Assembly: GCA_023548195.1 (NCBI GenBank) | Contig: JAJHZJ010000220.1 | Location: forward strand, 441,279 to 505,278 | Reading direction: 5' to 3' | Length of the DNA: 64,000 nt | Origin: Bettongia penicillata ogilbyi | Lineage: Eukaryota > Chordata > Mammalia > Diprotodontia > Potoroidae | Shown: positions 12,312-23,765 of the stretch, piece after piece | How the letters are laid out: each line of letters starts with the position of its first letter | How positions within the stretch are numbered: position 1 is the stretch's first letter | The notes under the pieces: generated by a model | The model's input: the letters and a program-made list of their open reading frames with translations, nothing else | The model's database searches: none | Told to the model about the DNA's origin: nothing | Made by a program: the position numbers and the translations under genes

Positions 12312-12490
12312 ATATATCTATTTTGCATTTCTATAATGCTTAAAGGTTTTTAAAACTGATTTACAAAATTTATCTCATCTTATACCCATGGCAACCTTTG
12401 GGAATTGGTTTTATTATCCCATTTTACGGATGAAGAAATGGAGTCATACAGAAATTATAACTTGCCCAGAACACTTCTATTATGTGTTCT
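12312..12490 (-). repeat. MIR-like SINE, antisense
   Basis: 'TTTCTATAATGCTTAAAGGTT', 'TTATCTCATCTTATACCCATG', 'TTATCCCATTTTACGGATGA' and 'TAACTTGCCCAGAAC' give the antisense order of a MIR-type SINE. Confidence 0.75.
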
Positions 12491-13273
12491 GAGACTGTAT
12501 TTTCTTTCTGAATTCATGTTTAATGCTCTATCTTCTTATCTTCATCAATGCTATTTATACTATATTTAGAATACAAAATAGCTTCATATATTAATATGTT
12601 ACTTTATTTTCTTCTAGAAAAGTCAATTGGTTCTTATTTGATCAAATGGTTGAAACATTCAGCATGATCCTACAAAAATAAAAAAAGTTTATATTTCTTT
12701 TTATAAATGATATTCATTCATGGTCACTAAGTATAGACTTTAAAAAAAAATCAGAATTCCATGAGAGTTAATAATATGAAAATATGTTTCTCTTCACCTC
12801 AATTATTTACATCAACTATTTAGGTTAATCTGGGTCTCATCTATGTGATGATATGGATAAACCTTAAACTGTGCTGATTGCAGTCATCTATGCCTATTCA
12901 TTTATATTCCATGAATTCACCAGATCCACCCAGTGTTTGAGGACTTTCCTCTAGACCTTTTGACATTGTATGGGTATCAAAGTTTCACGAAGACTCTCTG
13001 TTGTTTCTCTTTTTCTTCTTCTACTTGACTTTCTCCCCCCAGTCATGTCTGCCTAGTGATTTTTTCATTGCAATGTGCTTCAGGCAGCTAGCAACCACTT
13101 TGTACCTCTCCCCATTGCCCTTTGAATGATTTTAAACTTTAATTCTTCTTTGTATTCCTTAGTTTGAAATGATAAAAAAATGATGAGGTCAAGTCTAAGA
13201 CTTTCTCAAATTGTTTTCCTAACGTGTTTTTATTTTGTAAAACAAGGGAAAGTAATTATTGACAATTAACCAT

Positions 13274-13279
<6 letters not shown>
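12491..13279. other. Unassigned DNA
   Basis: No recognised gene or repeat family. Confidence 0.5.
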
Positions 13280-13356
<77 letters not shown>

Positions 13357-13420
13357 CCTCTTTCTCCCCGCTACACACACATACACACACACACACACAC
13401 ACATACATCCACACACACAT
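13280..13420. repeat. (CT)n then (AC)n microsatellite
   Basis: About 36 uninterrupted CT units (13280-13351), a short TTTCTCCC bridge, then AC units with scattered AT. Open frames in several phases here (poly Ser-Leu, poly Arg-Glu) are produced by the repeat. Confidence 0.97.
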
Positions 13421-13929
13421 ATCCGCTCTACCGATACAAAAGATAACATTTTAAAATTAACTTTGAGTAACTCCAGCTTACTTAGTGTAACTAAAATGTA
13501 GCACTAAAGAAAAAAGGGAAAGATAGTGTTGTACTGCTGAAATAATTGGACATTTACACTTTGAAGATTTGTCTAGGTATCCTTTGAAAGTATTCACTCC
13601 TCACTGAATGTAGTCAAGCAAAATTACTAAGTCTAAGTTACGTGCCTTGTTGTTATAGTTTAGAAACTTAGAACGGGATTTGTGTGAATGAACAGTAATT
13701 CACTGTTTTAAGATACCCAGCTAATAATGGTTTGACATCATGGGAAGTAGCTTGGTTTGCTTTATGAATCTAGCTTAATTCTGGGCACAGACTCTAACAA
13801 TGGTACTCTTTGATGCTCAGTTTGTCTATAACACGAGTGAATTTTATTAACAGAAACATGATTGAATGCCTGTGATGCGACAAACAACTACTTAATTTTC
13901 ATTGAATAATTTGTTGTGGAATATATGTC
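13421..13929. other. Unassigned DNA
   Basis: No recognised gene or repeat family. Confidence 0.5.
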
Positions 13930-14098
13930 AGTATAGCAAGGACTTATGATTTTGGCTATTATACTTTACTCGTTGTAATCTAGGACAAGTGAAATAACTA
14001 ATTTCTTTTTATTTCAGTTTTCTCCTTTATAAAATGAGGGGTTTGGACTTTATGACTTCTAAAATCTTTCGAAATCTAAATCTATGTTCTTATGGTCC
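13930..14098 (+). repeat. MIR-like SINE 3' half
   Basis: 'AGGACAAGTGAAATAACTAAT', 'CAGTTTTCTCCTTTATAAAA' and 'GAGGGGTTTGGACTTTATGA' follow the sense order of MIR-type SINEs. Confidence 0.65.
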
Positions 14099-14545
14099 TA
14101 AGCAATTAAGACTGATAAGTGGCTCTAAGTAAGAGAGAACTCATTTTGCTACAAGCCCATTAATTAGTATATGTGTGTGTGTGTTTGTATATGTGTTTCC
14201 ATTTTTCTGTTGCTATACAAGCATAAAGCCTAGCAACTGCTTAAGTATCACGCAACTAAATTTTAGTTTGGGACTTGGATGCCTTAAAAAAAGCAGAAGC
14301 AATTTGTAAGAAATCCTTGATAAGAACATATCTTAGTTCATCCCAACTTTTTCAAAACTTGACATGTATATCTACAAACGTGAAAGAGATCTATGATAAA
14401 GAAATTTGAAAATTGTAACAAGATCTTCCAAAGTTTGTTGCAAAATACCAGCAAGCCTGTTGTACTAATTCAGCAATGACCAAATTTACTTTTTGAAATT
14501 AAGCTGCATTTCTTTGTGTAATCTGAAGCATTTCACAAAGAGCTT
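14099..14545. other. Unassigned DNA with short TG tract
   Basis: A short TG tract at about 14168-14185 is the only structure recognised. Confidence 0.5.
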
Positions 14546-14695
14546 GAAAGGGCTTTATATACCATCTAGTTAAATCCTTTCATTTATAGCTGAGGAATCT
14601 AAGTTGCAGAGATTCTAAGTGGCTTGCCCAATACTACAAAGGTAAACAAGAGGCAGAATTCAAACCCAGGTCCTCAGATTCCTTTTCTCTGGCTC
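14546..14695 (-). repeat. MIR-like SINE, antisense
   Basis: 'TTTCATTTATAGCTGAGGAA', 'AGTGGCTTGCCCAATACTAC' and 'GAATTCAAACCCAGGTCCTC' are in antisense order. Confidence 0.75.
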
Positions 14696-14859
14696 ACATG
14701 GTATATTTGAACTTCCAATAATTTATTTTAGAGGCTTGGAATTTTACCTTGGATAGTGTGATAAGACCAACTAATATTCAAAGCCTACAGTTTGTTTTAT
14801 CCTAGATTTTAAAAGACAAATCTGCTTTATTCATTTCAGACTATATATTTATGTTGAGT

Positions 14860-15085
14860 TGTATAGTTGAAAGGGCCTTGGACTTGGAATTAGGAGAGAA
14901 CAGAATTTAAATCTTCATTCTGACACTTTGTAATCAAGGTCAATGCATTTAATGTTCCTGAGCACTTGTTTCCTAATCTGTAAAATGGGATAATTATACC
15001 TGCGAGGATTTAACTAGCAGGATTGTTTTGAGAATTGAAATAATATATTCAAAGTACTTTGCAAAGTTTAAAATGTTTTTAAGAT
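14860..15085 (+). repeat. MIR-like SINE
   Basis: 'GAAAGGGCCTTGGACTTGGA', 'TTTCCTAATCTGTAAAATGG', 'GATTGTTTTGAGAATTGAAA' and 'CAAAGTACTTTGCAAAG' are the expected sense segments, so nearly the whole element is present. Confidence 0.75.
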
Positions 15086-15728
15086 TATACTTATTAATAT
15101 ATTATTAGTGGTATTAATTAATTATTAGCAATTGATTAGTAATTATTAGTGTAATTTCCCCCTCTGGGCAAATAAATAATCACCAACTGTATGATTTCAC
15201 ATTATGATATATTTGTAAATTCCTGTGAGGTCTTTGTGGAATCTCACCCTTCTTTCCCTTTTTCCTTGCCTCCCACTGCAACCTCTGCCATTTAAAATAT
15301 TATCAAAAACAGGAAATAGGCAGGGAAGTATATGCATGGTAAGGACTTCTTTAACAGCTGCTGTAAGACAAAGCTAGAGATTGCATGGCCTTTACTCTTT
15401 GTGGTCTGTGCAAGGGAGAAGGAATGAGATATCTGGGAGCTAACTTACTCTTTTTTTTTTTTTTATTTTGCTTTCTCAAACTGTATAATATTGTAAGGAG
15501 TGTCACTGAAATTAGGTTAGGTGAGATAGTATATCTTATTGTCTCTCTGTTGTAAATCCAACCAGCCCCTTGTTTTTCCACCGAAATAATGGGATTTTTT
15601 GTGACTTTAAGATAAAATGCTATTCTTCAGTCTTATTAGTTTGAACAGTATCGCAATACCTAGACACAGTAGGTATATTTCCTGCCTTAAGGGAGTGTGG
15701 ATGTGCATGCATGCATGTGTGTACTTTG
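15086..15728. other. Unassigned DNA with poly-T
   Basis: An 18-T run near 15449 has no recognisable retroelement body beside it. No gene seen. Confidence 0.5.
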
Positions 15729-15771
<43 letters not shown>

Positions 15772-15862
15772 ACAGAGAGAGACAGACAGACAGAGAGAGA
15801 GAGACAGAGAGAGAGACAGAGAGAGATGGAAAAAGAGAAGGGAAGAGGAAGAGGAAGGGAAT
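15729..15862. repeat. (GT)20 then (GA)n/(GACA)n tract
   Basis: A pure GT tract to 15769 switches to GAGA/GACA/GAAG purine repeats to about 15860. The plus-strand frames rich in Val-Cys then Arg-Glu are artefacts. Confidence 0.97.
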
Positions 15863-17623
15863 CTATTTTTTCTTCTCTGCTAAGCAGGGCAAATAGCTAC
15901 TGCTTTAAAAAGACAGGTTAAATTAAGAAACTTGTCAGAATTATTTATAATTGCTTATTCAAATGAGTACTAAAATAGTATTACTTGGATTCATTTGGAC
16001 AATTAAAAAGGTACCGGTCCTTCTTTACCTTCTTTACCACAGTTCATATTAGTAAGAGCTCCAGACTTTGCTCAAATAACTTCTTAAAACAAGTTGAATT
16101 TGAAATATAATTGTGATCATAAATGTACTCATAGTTCTAGAGTTATAGTTTAGCGACCTAGAGTCCATCAAATTCAACCAGGAAATATACACAGTTTCTG
16201 GGGGTCCTCTCTTTCACTAATTCTAGTTTGAAACAAGGAAAGTCATGTTCTATTAGGGAGGAAAAAGAGGACCCAAGTGAGTATGAGGTTGAAAGATTGT
16301 AAGAGAAGCTGTCAACGTGATAAAAGATTTCCACATGTTGGAAATATATGAGAGGAAATGTCATAAAGAAGTCTCCAACAATCTTGGTGTTTAGATAGGG
16401 TACATAAATGTTCTTAATAGCTTGACCTGAGAAGTAAAAATGGGCATGTTTCAGATTTATATCATACACTTCTCCTATGTCTAAATGTCCACTTAAAGAT
16501 AAAATATGTTGCTTTTGATTAGATGCTTAATTTTAGTAAATATAAATGAAACAATAATCCAAAGGATAAATTAATTGAGAATCTTTTATCTAAGTAGTGA
16601 ATAAAACTAGTGAATAAGTACTTTCATATATAAAGATCACATGTTTTGGTGAGATACACAGTACTATAGTGTAAAGATGACCTATTTTCATAACAAAAAA
16701 AAACCTAATTCAACAATAGTACTATTCTCTGAAATTTCTATAGAGTTTCAGATCAGAAGCCTAATAAGGGTGAGGACACCAGGTTTTTGGCAACACCTGT
16801 GTCAACACCAGAGTATACAGTTTCTTCTCAGTTGAGAATACTTCTTCCCTGTGCTGGCAAAAGAACTATTGTTCAAATAATTCACATCTTGCAGAGACCA
16901 CTGTCTCCATATTTCTTTGATTTGTAAAATAGAATAAGGAATGGAATTTATTTCCCATTCCATCTCTCAGTCCAACCTCCAGGATGATTTTAAAGTAGTG
17001 TGCCTCTCTTGACCTGTCTTTCTACTCAGTCTCTCAGGGATATAAATGAATATTGTGGGGAACTGGATAAATCTTCATCTTTGTGTAGCTACACTGGCAG
17101 TTAGAGTGTGTCCTATCTCATTGCCTAATGCCATTATCATCACTGCTGTCCTCTGTTCCACTTTTGACTCCTTCTCCTTCCCTGCCTCCCAAATAAATAA
17201 TTCATATTTATGGCTCTACTTCAGGCTAAAGATTGATGCATTCACTTTGGTCAATTTGAAATGTTGCTTATAACAAAAATGGAAGAAATGTTCATTTTTT
17301 AAAGTTTCCAAAGTGTAATGACATATGGGCATCCTTCTGAAAGTATACTTAGCCTTCATCAACAATATTTATTGAGTGTCCATGAGAGTATGGTGTTGAA
17401 CTTAGCATTCATTTATATTTAATTTCCATTTACATTCAACCAGATTTTCCCCACTATATAGAAATCTTCTCCTTGTCCCATGGAATACCTTCCCACCAAC
17501 TAATGCCATCTTTACAACATGATAAATTCACCTAATTTAAAAGTAAAATATTTTATCACATCTTTTTTTTATTTCCATACACTTTTAATCAAATCAGCTT
17601 GACCTTGTGTGTATGTGTGGGTT
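15863..17623. other. Unassigned DNA
   Basis: No clear repeat except a short possible antisense L2 end near 17355-17410. A minus-strand 103-codon frame at 16158-16469 has no recognised domain or homologue, and nothing beside it suggests a gene. Confidence 0.45.
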
Positions 17624-17725
17624 TGCGTGTTGTTCTTTTGCCTTTCTTTGTATTCTCAGTTCTAAGCAGTCACACAGAGTAAGTGCTTAATAAATGATTG
17701 TTGACTGACTGACTGACTGACTGAG
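17624..17725 (+). repeat. L2 LINE 3' terminus with (TGAC)n tail
   Basis: 'TGCCTTTCTTTGTATTCTCAG' and 'AGTAAGTGCTTAATAAATGA' are the sense 3' end of L2. The expected short tandem tail is present as five TGAC units at 17704-17724. Confidence 0.8.
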
Positions 17726-18114
17726 TTGGTTACTTTTTTTTCTCTTACTCCACCATTTACCATGTTATAGAGTGAGTGACATTCAAAAACACCCTAGGTT
17801 GTAGAGAAAGTAAATTATTGTTGTCACTTTTCACCATAGCAAATCTCTAAGTGATTAACTCACTTCATAGGAATAAATTTTAGCTCATAATTTGGCCTAA
17901 ATGTTAGCACATAGAACCAGGAACCAGGAGTAAGGAATTTTTTTTGATATGTTTGGCAATGATTCCTTTGTTAACTACTGAATGTTTACTTAATTTTTTT
18001 GAATTCCTGGTTAGTGCAATGGTAAAAATGGCAATACAAATAATTGTATACCTTATAAAAATTCCTCTGATAATAATTTGATAATTTATCCAATTTAGGT
18101 TTTTGTAAAAGTAT

Positions 18115-18285
18115 GTCCCAAATCTCATAATCTTAGAAGAAACTTCAGATGCCATCTAGTCAAACCCATCGCTTTCCTGTCCAAAACACTCCTGATAAAT
18201 GGCCTTAATCTGTCATTTGAGGTAAATCATTCCATTAGTGCATCATCTATTTATTCAATATTAAGTCAGTTCTAATTATGAATAA
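18115..18285 (-). repeat. CR1/L3 LINE 3' end, antisense
   Basis: 'TAGAAGAAACTTCAGATGCC', 'ATCTAGTCAAACCCATC' and 'AAATCATTCCATTAGTGC' match the antisense 3' end of CR1/L3 elements. Confidence 0.6.
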
Positions 18286-18287
18286 AA

Positions 18288-18510
18288 AGAATCAACATTT
18301 ATACAATCCTATGAATTTGTGGATTTCTGTATACATGATCTTGTTTGATCCACACTATAGGTCTGTGAGCTAAGTACTACAGTTATTTTTATCATGTTCC
18401 AATAGGTAGGGAAACTAGAAAAGTCCATAGATCTTTTCACAGCTACATACCAAGAATGTCAGAGGCTAGATTTGAACTTTTGGCCATCTTCTGGGTTGTC
18501 AGTACCCTTC
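18288..18510 (-). repeat. MIR-like SINE, antisense
   Basis: 'GATCTTGTTTGATCCACAC', 'GGTAGGGAAACTAGAAAAGT', 'CAGAGGCTAGATTTGAACTT' are in antisense order. Diverged. Confidence 0.65.
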
Positions 18511-19282
18511 TTGAAATGTACTCAGAACTAAACACAAAAATCCATTTGTAGCTTACCTAGAAGAAAGTTCAGTGGGATCTTCCTTGTTCTAGGCCCTGTT
18601 CTTTTTAATATATCTTAGTACTGTAATATATTTTTTTTTCACTGCGGTATCATACTGAAGTAAACTAAAAACTCTATGCCTTTTTTGCTAACTGCTATAA
18701 AGTCAAATCAGTATATATTTACACAATCTATAAAAGCTCCTTTGAATTTCATCTTTTTTGATTGATGCAGTTGCCTGAAATTTCTAAAGCATTTGTGAAT
18801 TACAGCCTATTAAAATATGTTTGAATTATGATCCTATCCCTTATGTATTTATTAGCTTTCATGGTTATCAGAAGATCTGAAAAGCATGCTTTCTATGACT
18901 TCATTCAAATCACTGATAAACCTTGGAATAGATGTATCCAAGGGCACATTGTTCTCAGGAAACTAGGCTCCTATTTTTTTCTCCTTTTTTCCCTTTTGTC
19001 TTCACTTCTCATTTCCTTGCTTTCTGTTTTAAAGATATAAAGTACTGTAGTGTCATGTGAAAGAACAGTATTTGTCAAAATACTTGTCAAAATTTTAAAA
19101 ATATTTCTTATAGGAAAATATGTGTATCAATTACTAAAAGGATATGCCTTGAGTTTTTGGTATTTTACATGCTATAATAAATAATCTAAAAGTAGCACAT
19201 ACTAACTACACCTGAGTAGAAATGTGGAAGTAAAACTCCAGGTCTTAACAGAGTAGCATTTTGCCAACATCTGTCAGTGGCA
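18511..19282. other. Unassigned DNA
   Basis: No recognised gene or repeat family. Confidence 0.5.
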
Positions 19283-19297
19283 GGGATGATTTTGTTC
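19283..19297. repeat. Left target-site duplication of HAL1-like element
   Basis: GGGATGATTTTGTTC, matching 11 of 15 positions with the sequence just beyond the element's 5' end at 21918-21932. It abuts the A-rich tail. Imperfect, so moderate confidence only. Confidence 0.45.
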
Positions 19298-21917
19298 TTT
19301 TTTTTTTAAATTTTATTTTTGACTCAAACACCAGAACACAAATATGGAATAGACGAAAAAAGAAGCAAAAATAGATCATAATCTTAAATATTGGAACTAA
19401 AATACAAAGTTAAAAGGGAAAAAAAGGAAGCATGTCATGTCTGTTACAGAACATAAGAGAGGGCTCAAATTATGTAACAGTAAATTTTCATTTCAAGAAA
19501 ACCTTGATGATAAATACTTGAATTGAAAATTGTCCATCTTTTCTTTGTTTCTTTGTGAGTCTTTTGTTCTCTGCTGTCTACTCTTTCACTTTGTTCTTTT
19601 TCCCCTTCTGCACTCCCCAGAAGGCCACAATAAAGTTTAGATATGTTTCTCTCTATCTACAGATATATACATACTCACATATAGACATATACTTTCCCAA
19701 GCATATTCTACTCCTGATTTTTGATCTTCTTTCTATGTTTGAATATTTCTCTTGTTTGCTATGCCTCCTAACTCCTCTTCTTAACTTCTACCAACTATCT
19801 TGCCCTCCTATTACTTGCTTACCCTACTCCCTGGATCCCTCCCCTATCCTCCCATTCTCATAAATCTAAACACCTTTCTAAACTCACTTTTACCTATTCT
19901 CCCCGCTTCCCCTCTAAATATCCCTCCCTCATTCTCTCCCCACCCCTATTCCCCTACCTTTTATTTCTTCTGAATTTAGAAGACTTTTATACTCGTCTAA
20001 ATATAAATGTATTTTTCCATCTTAAACCCATTCCCAATGAAAGTAGGTTACCAGAACTACCAGTCATTCTCCCCCATATAATTCCTCTGTATTGATTCTT
20101 CCTCTTGCACCTCATTTGCATAAAATAATTATTATCTGTTCCTAAATGGCTTTACTTTTTAAATTCAGTTCAACCCAGGTTTTCCCCAGTCTTTCTTGTG
20201 AGCTATTCAATTATTAATACGAATCTTAGACATACATTTTACATTACACACACATGTAGTGGGTATACATATAAAGTAACAATTGAAACTATCTTTATGA
20301 ATCCCTTATAATCAGTCTTTGGTATGTACTTTATATTTCTCTTGATTCTTGTATGTCAAATCTTCTATTAAATTCAGGATTTTTTTTAAAGTCTTAAAAA
20401 TCTGAGTTTATCAAACGTCCGTTTTTTTTTTTCATTCAGGATAATACTTAACATTGCAGGGTATGATATTTTCAGCTGAAACCCCAGTTCTTTTGCCCTT
20501 TGATTTATTATGTTCCAAGACCAGCAGTCCTTTTATGCCTCTGCTACTAGGTCTTGTGTAAGTCTAATTATGGCACCATCATATTTAAATTGTTTTAATC
20601 TTCATGCTTTTAGTATTTTATCCTTGAGCTGAGGGGATTCAGAATTTGATTGATATGAGTTTTCCTCATAGGATCTCTTTTAAGTGATGATAGATGGATT
20701 TTTTTCTATTTCTACTCCCCACTCCCCACATTGTTCTAATGCTTCAGGACAATTTTGTTTATTAATTTTTTGTATTATTTTATCAAGATTCTTTTTTTGT
20801 CACATTTTTCAGCTAGTCTGGTTTTGTTTATATTTTCTCTTCTTGATCTATTTTCTAAATCTGTTGGTTTTTTATGTTTCATTTTCTCTTCTCTTTTTTC
20901 ATTATTTATATTTTGGTAAATTATTTCTTGATCTCTTATAATTTCTCTGGTTTCACTTTGTCCAATTCTAATTTTCAAGGTGTCATCTTCTTCCTTAAGA
21001 TTCCGAGTTTCCTTTTTGAATTGGTTGACTTTCCTTTCATAACCTTGTTTCTCTTGGATTATTCTTGTTTTTTTCTTTAGTTTTTCCTCCATCTCTCTCA
21101 TTTGGTTTTTAAATTCTTTTTAAAGATGCTCTAAGAATTCTTTTTTGGCAGGTGACCATTAGACATTACTCTTTAGAGGTTTCTTTACTTCAATATCTTC
21201 CTCTAAAGATGAACCTTGGTCATCTGTATTCCCATAATAGTTTTCCAAGGACGGATTCTTTCTCTTTGCAGTGCATTTTTTTGGGTTCATAGCTTAATTT
21301 TTATAATCAACTCTAGGCCCGGGGTATGGGAAATGGTGCTTCTAGCACAAGATCTTCAGTTCTCCCCTTCTGCCTGGAATGAAAGCCAAATCTCCAACCT
21401 CAAGTAAATACTCGCATCCAAGGGTATTCAATCCCACTGCTTCTGCACTTATGGGTCATGCACTGGATCTTTCTTGTCCCAGCTGCTCTTGGCAGCACAG
21501 CTTGGTCTGCTGTTCCTTATCAGTAGAGGTTTCCTCAATCTTCCTGGGCTAAAATGACTACCTTTCCCCCCATGCCCCACTACCTGGGGGTAAAAGTTCC
21601 TGCTTCTGGGCCAATGCAGTTTCTCAAACCAACTAATCCCAGGGCTTGCTGCTTGTTTAAGTGACTTGCTTCTTGTTGTTAAACAGATCCCTAGCCTGGA
21701 GGAGGTGTTCACTTTTCATACTTAACAATCCTCATCCTGGAATTTTTCTTCCAATCTTCTCACATTGTCACAGGAAGATCCGGGTTGTGCCTCTGCTCTT
21801 ATTTATCTCCACCTACACTTTCTTTGTCCTAAGGTGCTATTTTAACTCTTTTGTGGGGGAAAATCTTGAGAGCTTGGAATGTTCCGACCTACTCTGCCAT
21901 CTTCCTAGAATCCTTTT
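19298..21917 (-). mobile_element. HAL1-like (half-L1) element, minus strand
   Basis: A roughly 2.6-kb non-LTR element lying 5' end right, 3' end left. The 5' end, read on the minus strand, contains 'GGAAGATGGCAGAGTAGG', a typical L1/HAL1 start. It is followed by a GC-richer leader (21.2-21.9 kb), an L1-type ORF1 relic (20.4-21.1 kb), a pyrimidine-rich (plus-strand) 3' UTR and an A-rich 3' tail shown as T/A runs at 19298-19320. No ORF2 (endonuclease/RT) body lies between ORF1 and the tail, which is why I call it half-L1. Imperfect flanking copies 'GGGATGATTTTGTTC' (19283-19297) and 'GGGATGGATTTCTAC' (21918-21932), 11 of 15 matching, look like an eroded target-site duplication. Family name is from memory; the copy is inactive. 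Confidence 0.72.
20420..21110 (-). pseudogene. L1-type ORF1 relic (coiled coil and RRM-like part)
   Basis: The longest intact piece runs from 21101 down to 20775, 108 codons. It is rich in Lys, Glu, Arg and Asn with heptad-like spacing, as in the L1 ORF1p coiled coil, and contains 'LKEEDDTLKIRIGQSET' and 'DLENRSRREN', the coiled-coil-to-RRM junction of L1 ORF1p. Below 20775 frameshifts break it, but plus-strand text such as 'TTATTATGTTCCAAGACCAGC' still matches the antisense C-terminal region. In a live element the protein would be an RNA-binding trimer packaging its own RNA. Here the frame is short and broken, so it is not functional. Confidence 0.75.
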
Positions 21918-21932
21918 GGGATGGATTTCTAC

Positions 21933-22060
21933 CAGTTTCATTTTTACTAGAGACATTGAAGCAAACAGAATGAGTCCTTGCAAGATATGACGTGGATTTT
22001 TGGTCATTAAGTCAGTTCAAAACAGCCATAAAGCCATGTCTGAGCACAATTTGGAGTGTG
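21933..22060. other. Unassigned DNA
   Basis: Short spacer between the HAL1-like element and a tetranucleotide tract. Confidence 0.5.
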
Positions 22061-22135
22061 TATACATCCATCCATACATACATACACACCTACATACATA
22101 CATACAAATATACACATACACACATGCATATGTAT
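22061..22135. repeat. (ATAC)n/(CA)n microsatellite
   Basis: Imperfect CATA, ACAC and ATAC units. Confidence 0.88.
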
Positions 22136-22685
22136 TAGAGGTAAAAAAAAAAAGAGGTGCCTCTTAAAGAATAAGAAATCCCAACCAAACTTTTAAAAAC
22201 AATTTTTTAAAGCAATATGAATGATAAATTTTAACACAATAGTTTTTCACATATGGAGCAAAAGATCAGAAATTTATTTTCAAGTAATTTTGGTGCTATT
22301 TTCTGTCAAGCCAACAATGTTCTTTCTTGTTAAGCAATGCAAAAGACAGCATCCTACCATGAATAGAACACTGGTCTCTGAGGCAGGCAGATCTGGAGCC
22401 AAGGCTTGCCTATGATGCATATTATTGGCTGGGTAACTTGCAAACACCTTAAAACTCTCTAAGACTAGAGATGTTAGATATTTTACTGATCTCTATCTAT
22501 GAAGGGACTGGCCACACCTGGAGTTTCTTATATGAATGAAATTCCTAGTCCAAGAAAAAAAAAAGACCTCTTTTTTGAACAGGCTAGCAAGTCCTAAATT
22601 TCAGGAGCTCTTATGACTTTCAAATAATAACTAATACAAATCTACCTATTAATAATTCTACTTAAATTCATACATAACTATAATC
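22136..22685. other. Unassigned DNA
   Basis: Poly-A at 22146 and 22555. A stretch near 22355-22480 vaguely resembles an old sense SINE but is too diverged to name. Confidence 0.4.
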
Positions 22686-22689
22686 ATAA

Positions 22690-23062
22690 ATCTGAAAAGG
22701 ATCTTAGAGAAAGTGTAAGCCTTTTCACTTTGTACAGGAGGAAGCTAAAGAACCAGACGACAGAGTGTAGAGTCATGGAGTCTGGAAGACCTGTGCTCAA
22801 ATGTGGGCGGAGACACAAGTTGTGTGAGGCAAGTCTCTTAACTGCTGTTTGCTTCAGTTTCCTCATCTGTAAAATGGGGACAAAAATAACACTAGGAGTG
22901 TTATGATGTTCAAATGAGCAAATAATTGTAAAGTACTTAACACAGTGTCTGGCACACTGTAAATGCTATATAAATCTTAACTATTTTATTATTATGTAAC
23001 TCACTAAAGGTCACTTAGAAGATAACAGAGCTGAGTCTTCTCTCACAGCTTTTCTTACTTAA
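22690..23062 (-). repeat. Antisense SINE split by a sense SINE
   Basis: The left part (22690-22755, 'TTTGTACAGGAGGAAGCTAAAG') and right part (22998-23060, 'AAAGGTCACTTAGAAGATAACAGAG' in shortened form) are halves of one MIR-like antisense SINE. A sense-orientation SINE sits between them. Confidence 0.6.
22760..22995 (+). repeat. MIR-like SINE, nearly full length, inserted
   Basis: Sense order: 'GAGTCATGGAGTCTGGAAGA', 'GCAAGTCTCTTAACTGCTG', 'CTCATCTGTAAAATGGGGAC', 'GTTCAAATGAGCAAATAATT', 'GGCACACTGTAAATGC'. It is less diverged than the antisense SINE it interrupts. Confidence 0.82.
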
Positions 23063-23584
23063 AGGTCACTGTTAACACACTGTTGGGATGGAATATTATT
23101 TTTATGTGACATAGAAAACAAGTGATATGATTATATTTCTTTCCTGTGCTAGTGACATTAAATGTGTTCTCCAAATTGCATAGAGACTTATCTCTGCTCA
23201 GCTATTCTTAACTGTCAACAGGAATAAAAAAAACAAAATGGAGCAGCTGATAGAAAGACATGTATCAGAAAACAATATTTTCCAAAGTGCCTCAGTGACA
23301 AAAACCATTAAATCAGAACAGCTTTATTCCATGCCTATAGACAAATGGACAGATGGACATAGCAACCTGCTATGTTGGAGCTATGATTTTCTCAGTAAGG
23401 GTATACCCTCCACTGATGCTATTGGAAATTCTCCTTATCTCGTCCTTCGTGGTTTTTGCTCATTTCACTACCTGATAATTCAGTTAATAGACACACTGCT
23501 GCAAAGTACTGCTAAAAAACAAAACTGTGAATAATGTGTGACTGCTGTGGTTGTGCATCAACAAATCTACATAGTAGAGCAGAA
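23063..23584. other. Unassigned DNA
   Basis: A 98-codon plus-strand frame (23238-23534) carries no domain I recognise and has no transcript-like context, so I do not call it. Confidence 0.5.
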
Positions 23585-23765
23585 GGGATTTAAATCCTAT
23601 TTTTTGATACTTATTAGCTGTGAGACAGAGCAAGTCACTTCATTTCTATGACGTTGTTTCCTCTTATGGAAAAAGGACCATACTTTCACTACAGAGCTAA
23701 CAGGATTTTGTGTGGAATAGAACACTTTTTAAAGGTGCTGTAGAAATACAGATATTATTATTGAT
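23585..23765 (+). repeat. MIR-like SINE, 5'-truncated
   Basis: 'TATTAGCTGTGAGACAGAGC', 'AAGTCACTTCATTTCTATGA' and a degenerate tail are in sense order. Confidence 0.7.

Noticed and set aside
13219..13501. Open frames of poly Ser-Leu, Thr-His and Arg-Glu
   Set aside because: Artefacts of CT and AC dinucleotide repeats.
15617..15921. Two overlapping plus-strand frames with Val-Cys and Arg-Glu runs
   Set aside because: Artefacts of GT and GA repeats; no domain outside the repeat.
16158..16469. 103-codon minus-strand frame in non-repeat DNA
   Set aside because: No domain, family or splice context recognised. A frame of this length is expected by chance in 64 kb.
21449..21990. Open frames of 87 and 109 codons on opposite strands
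   Set aside because: They lie in the GC-richer leader of the HAL1-like element and overlap each other. No ORF1-like signature.
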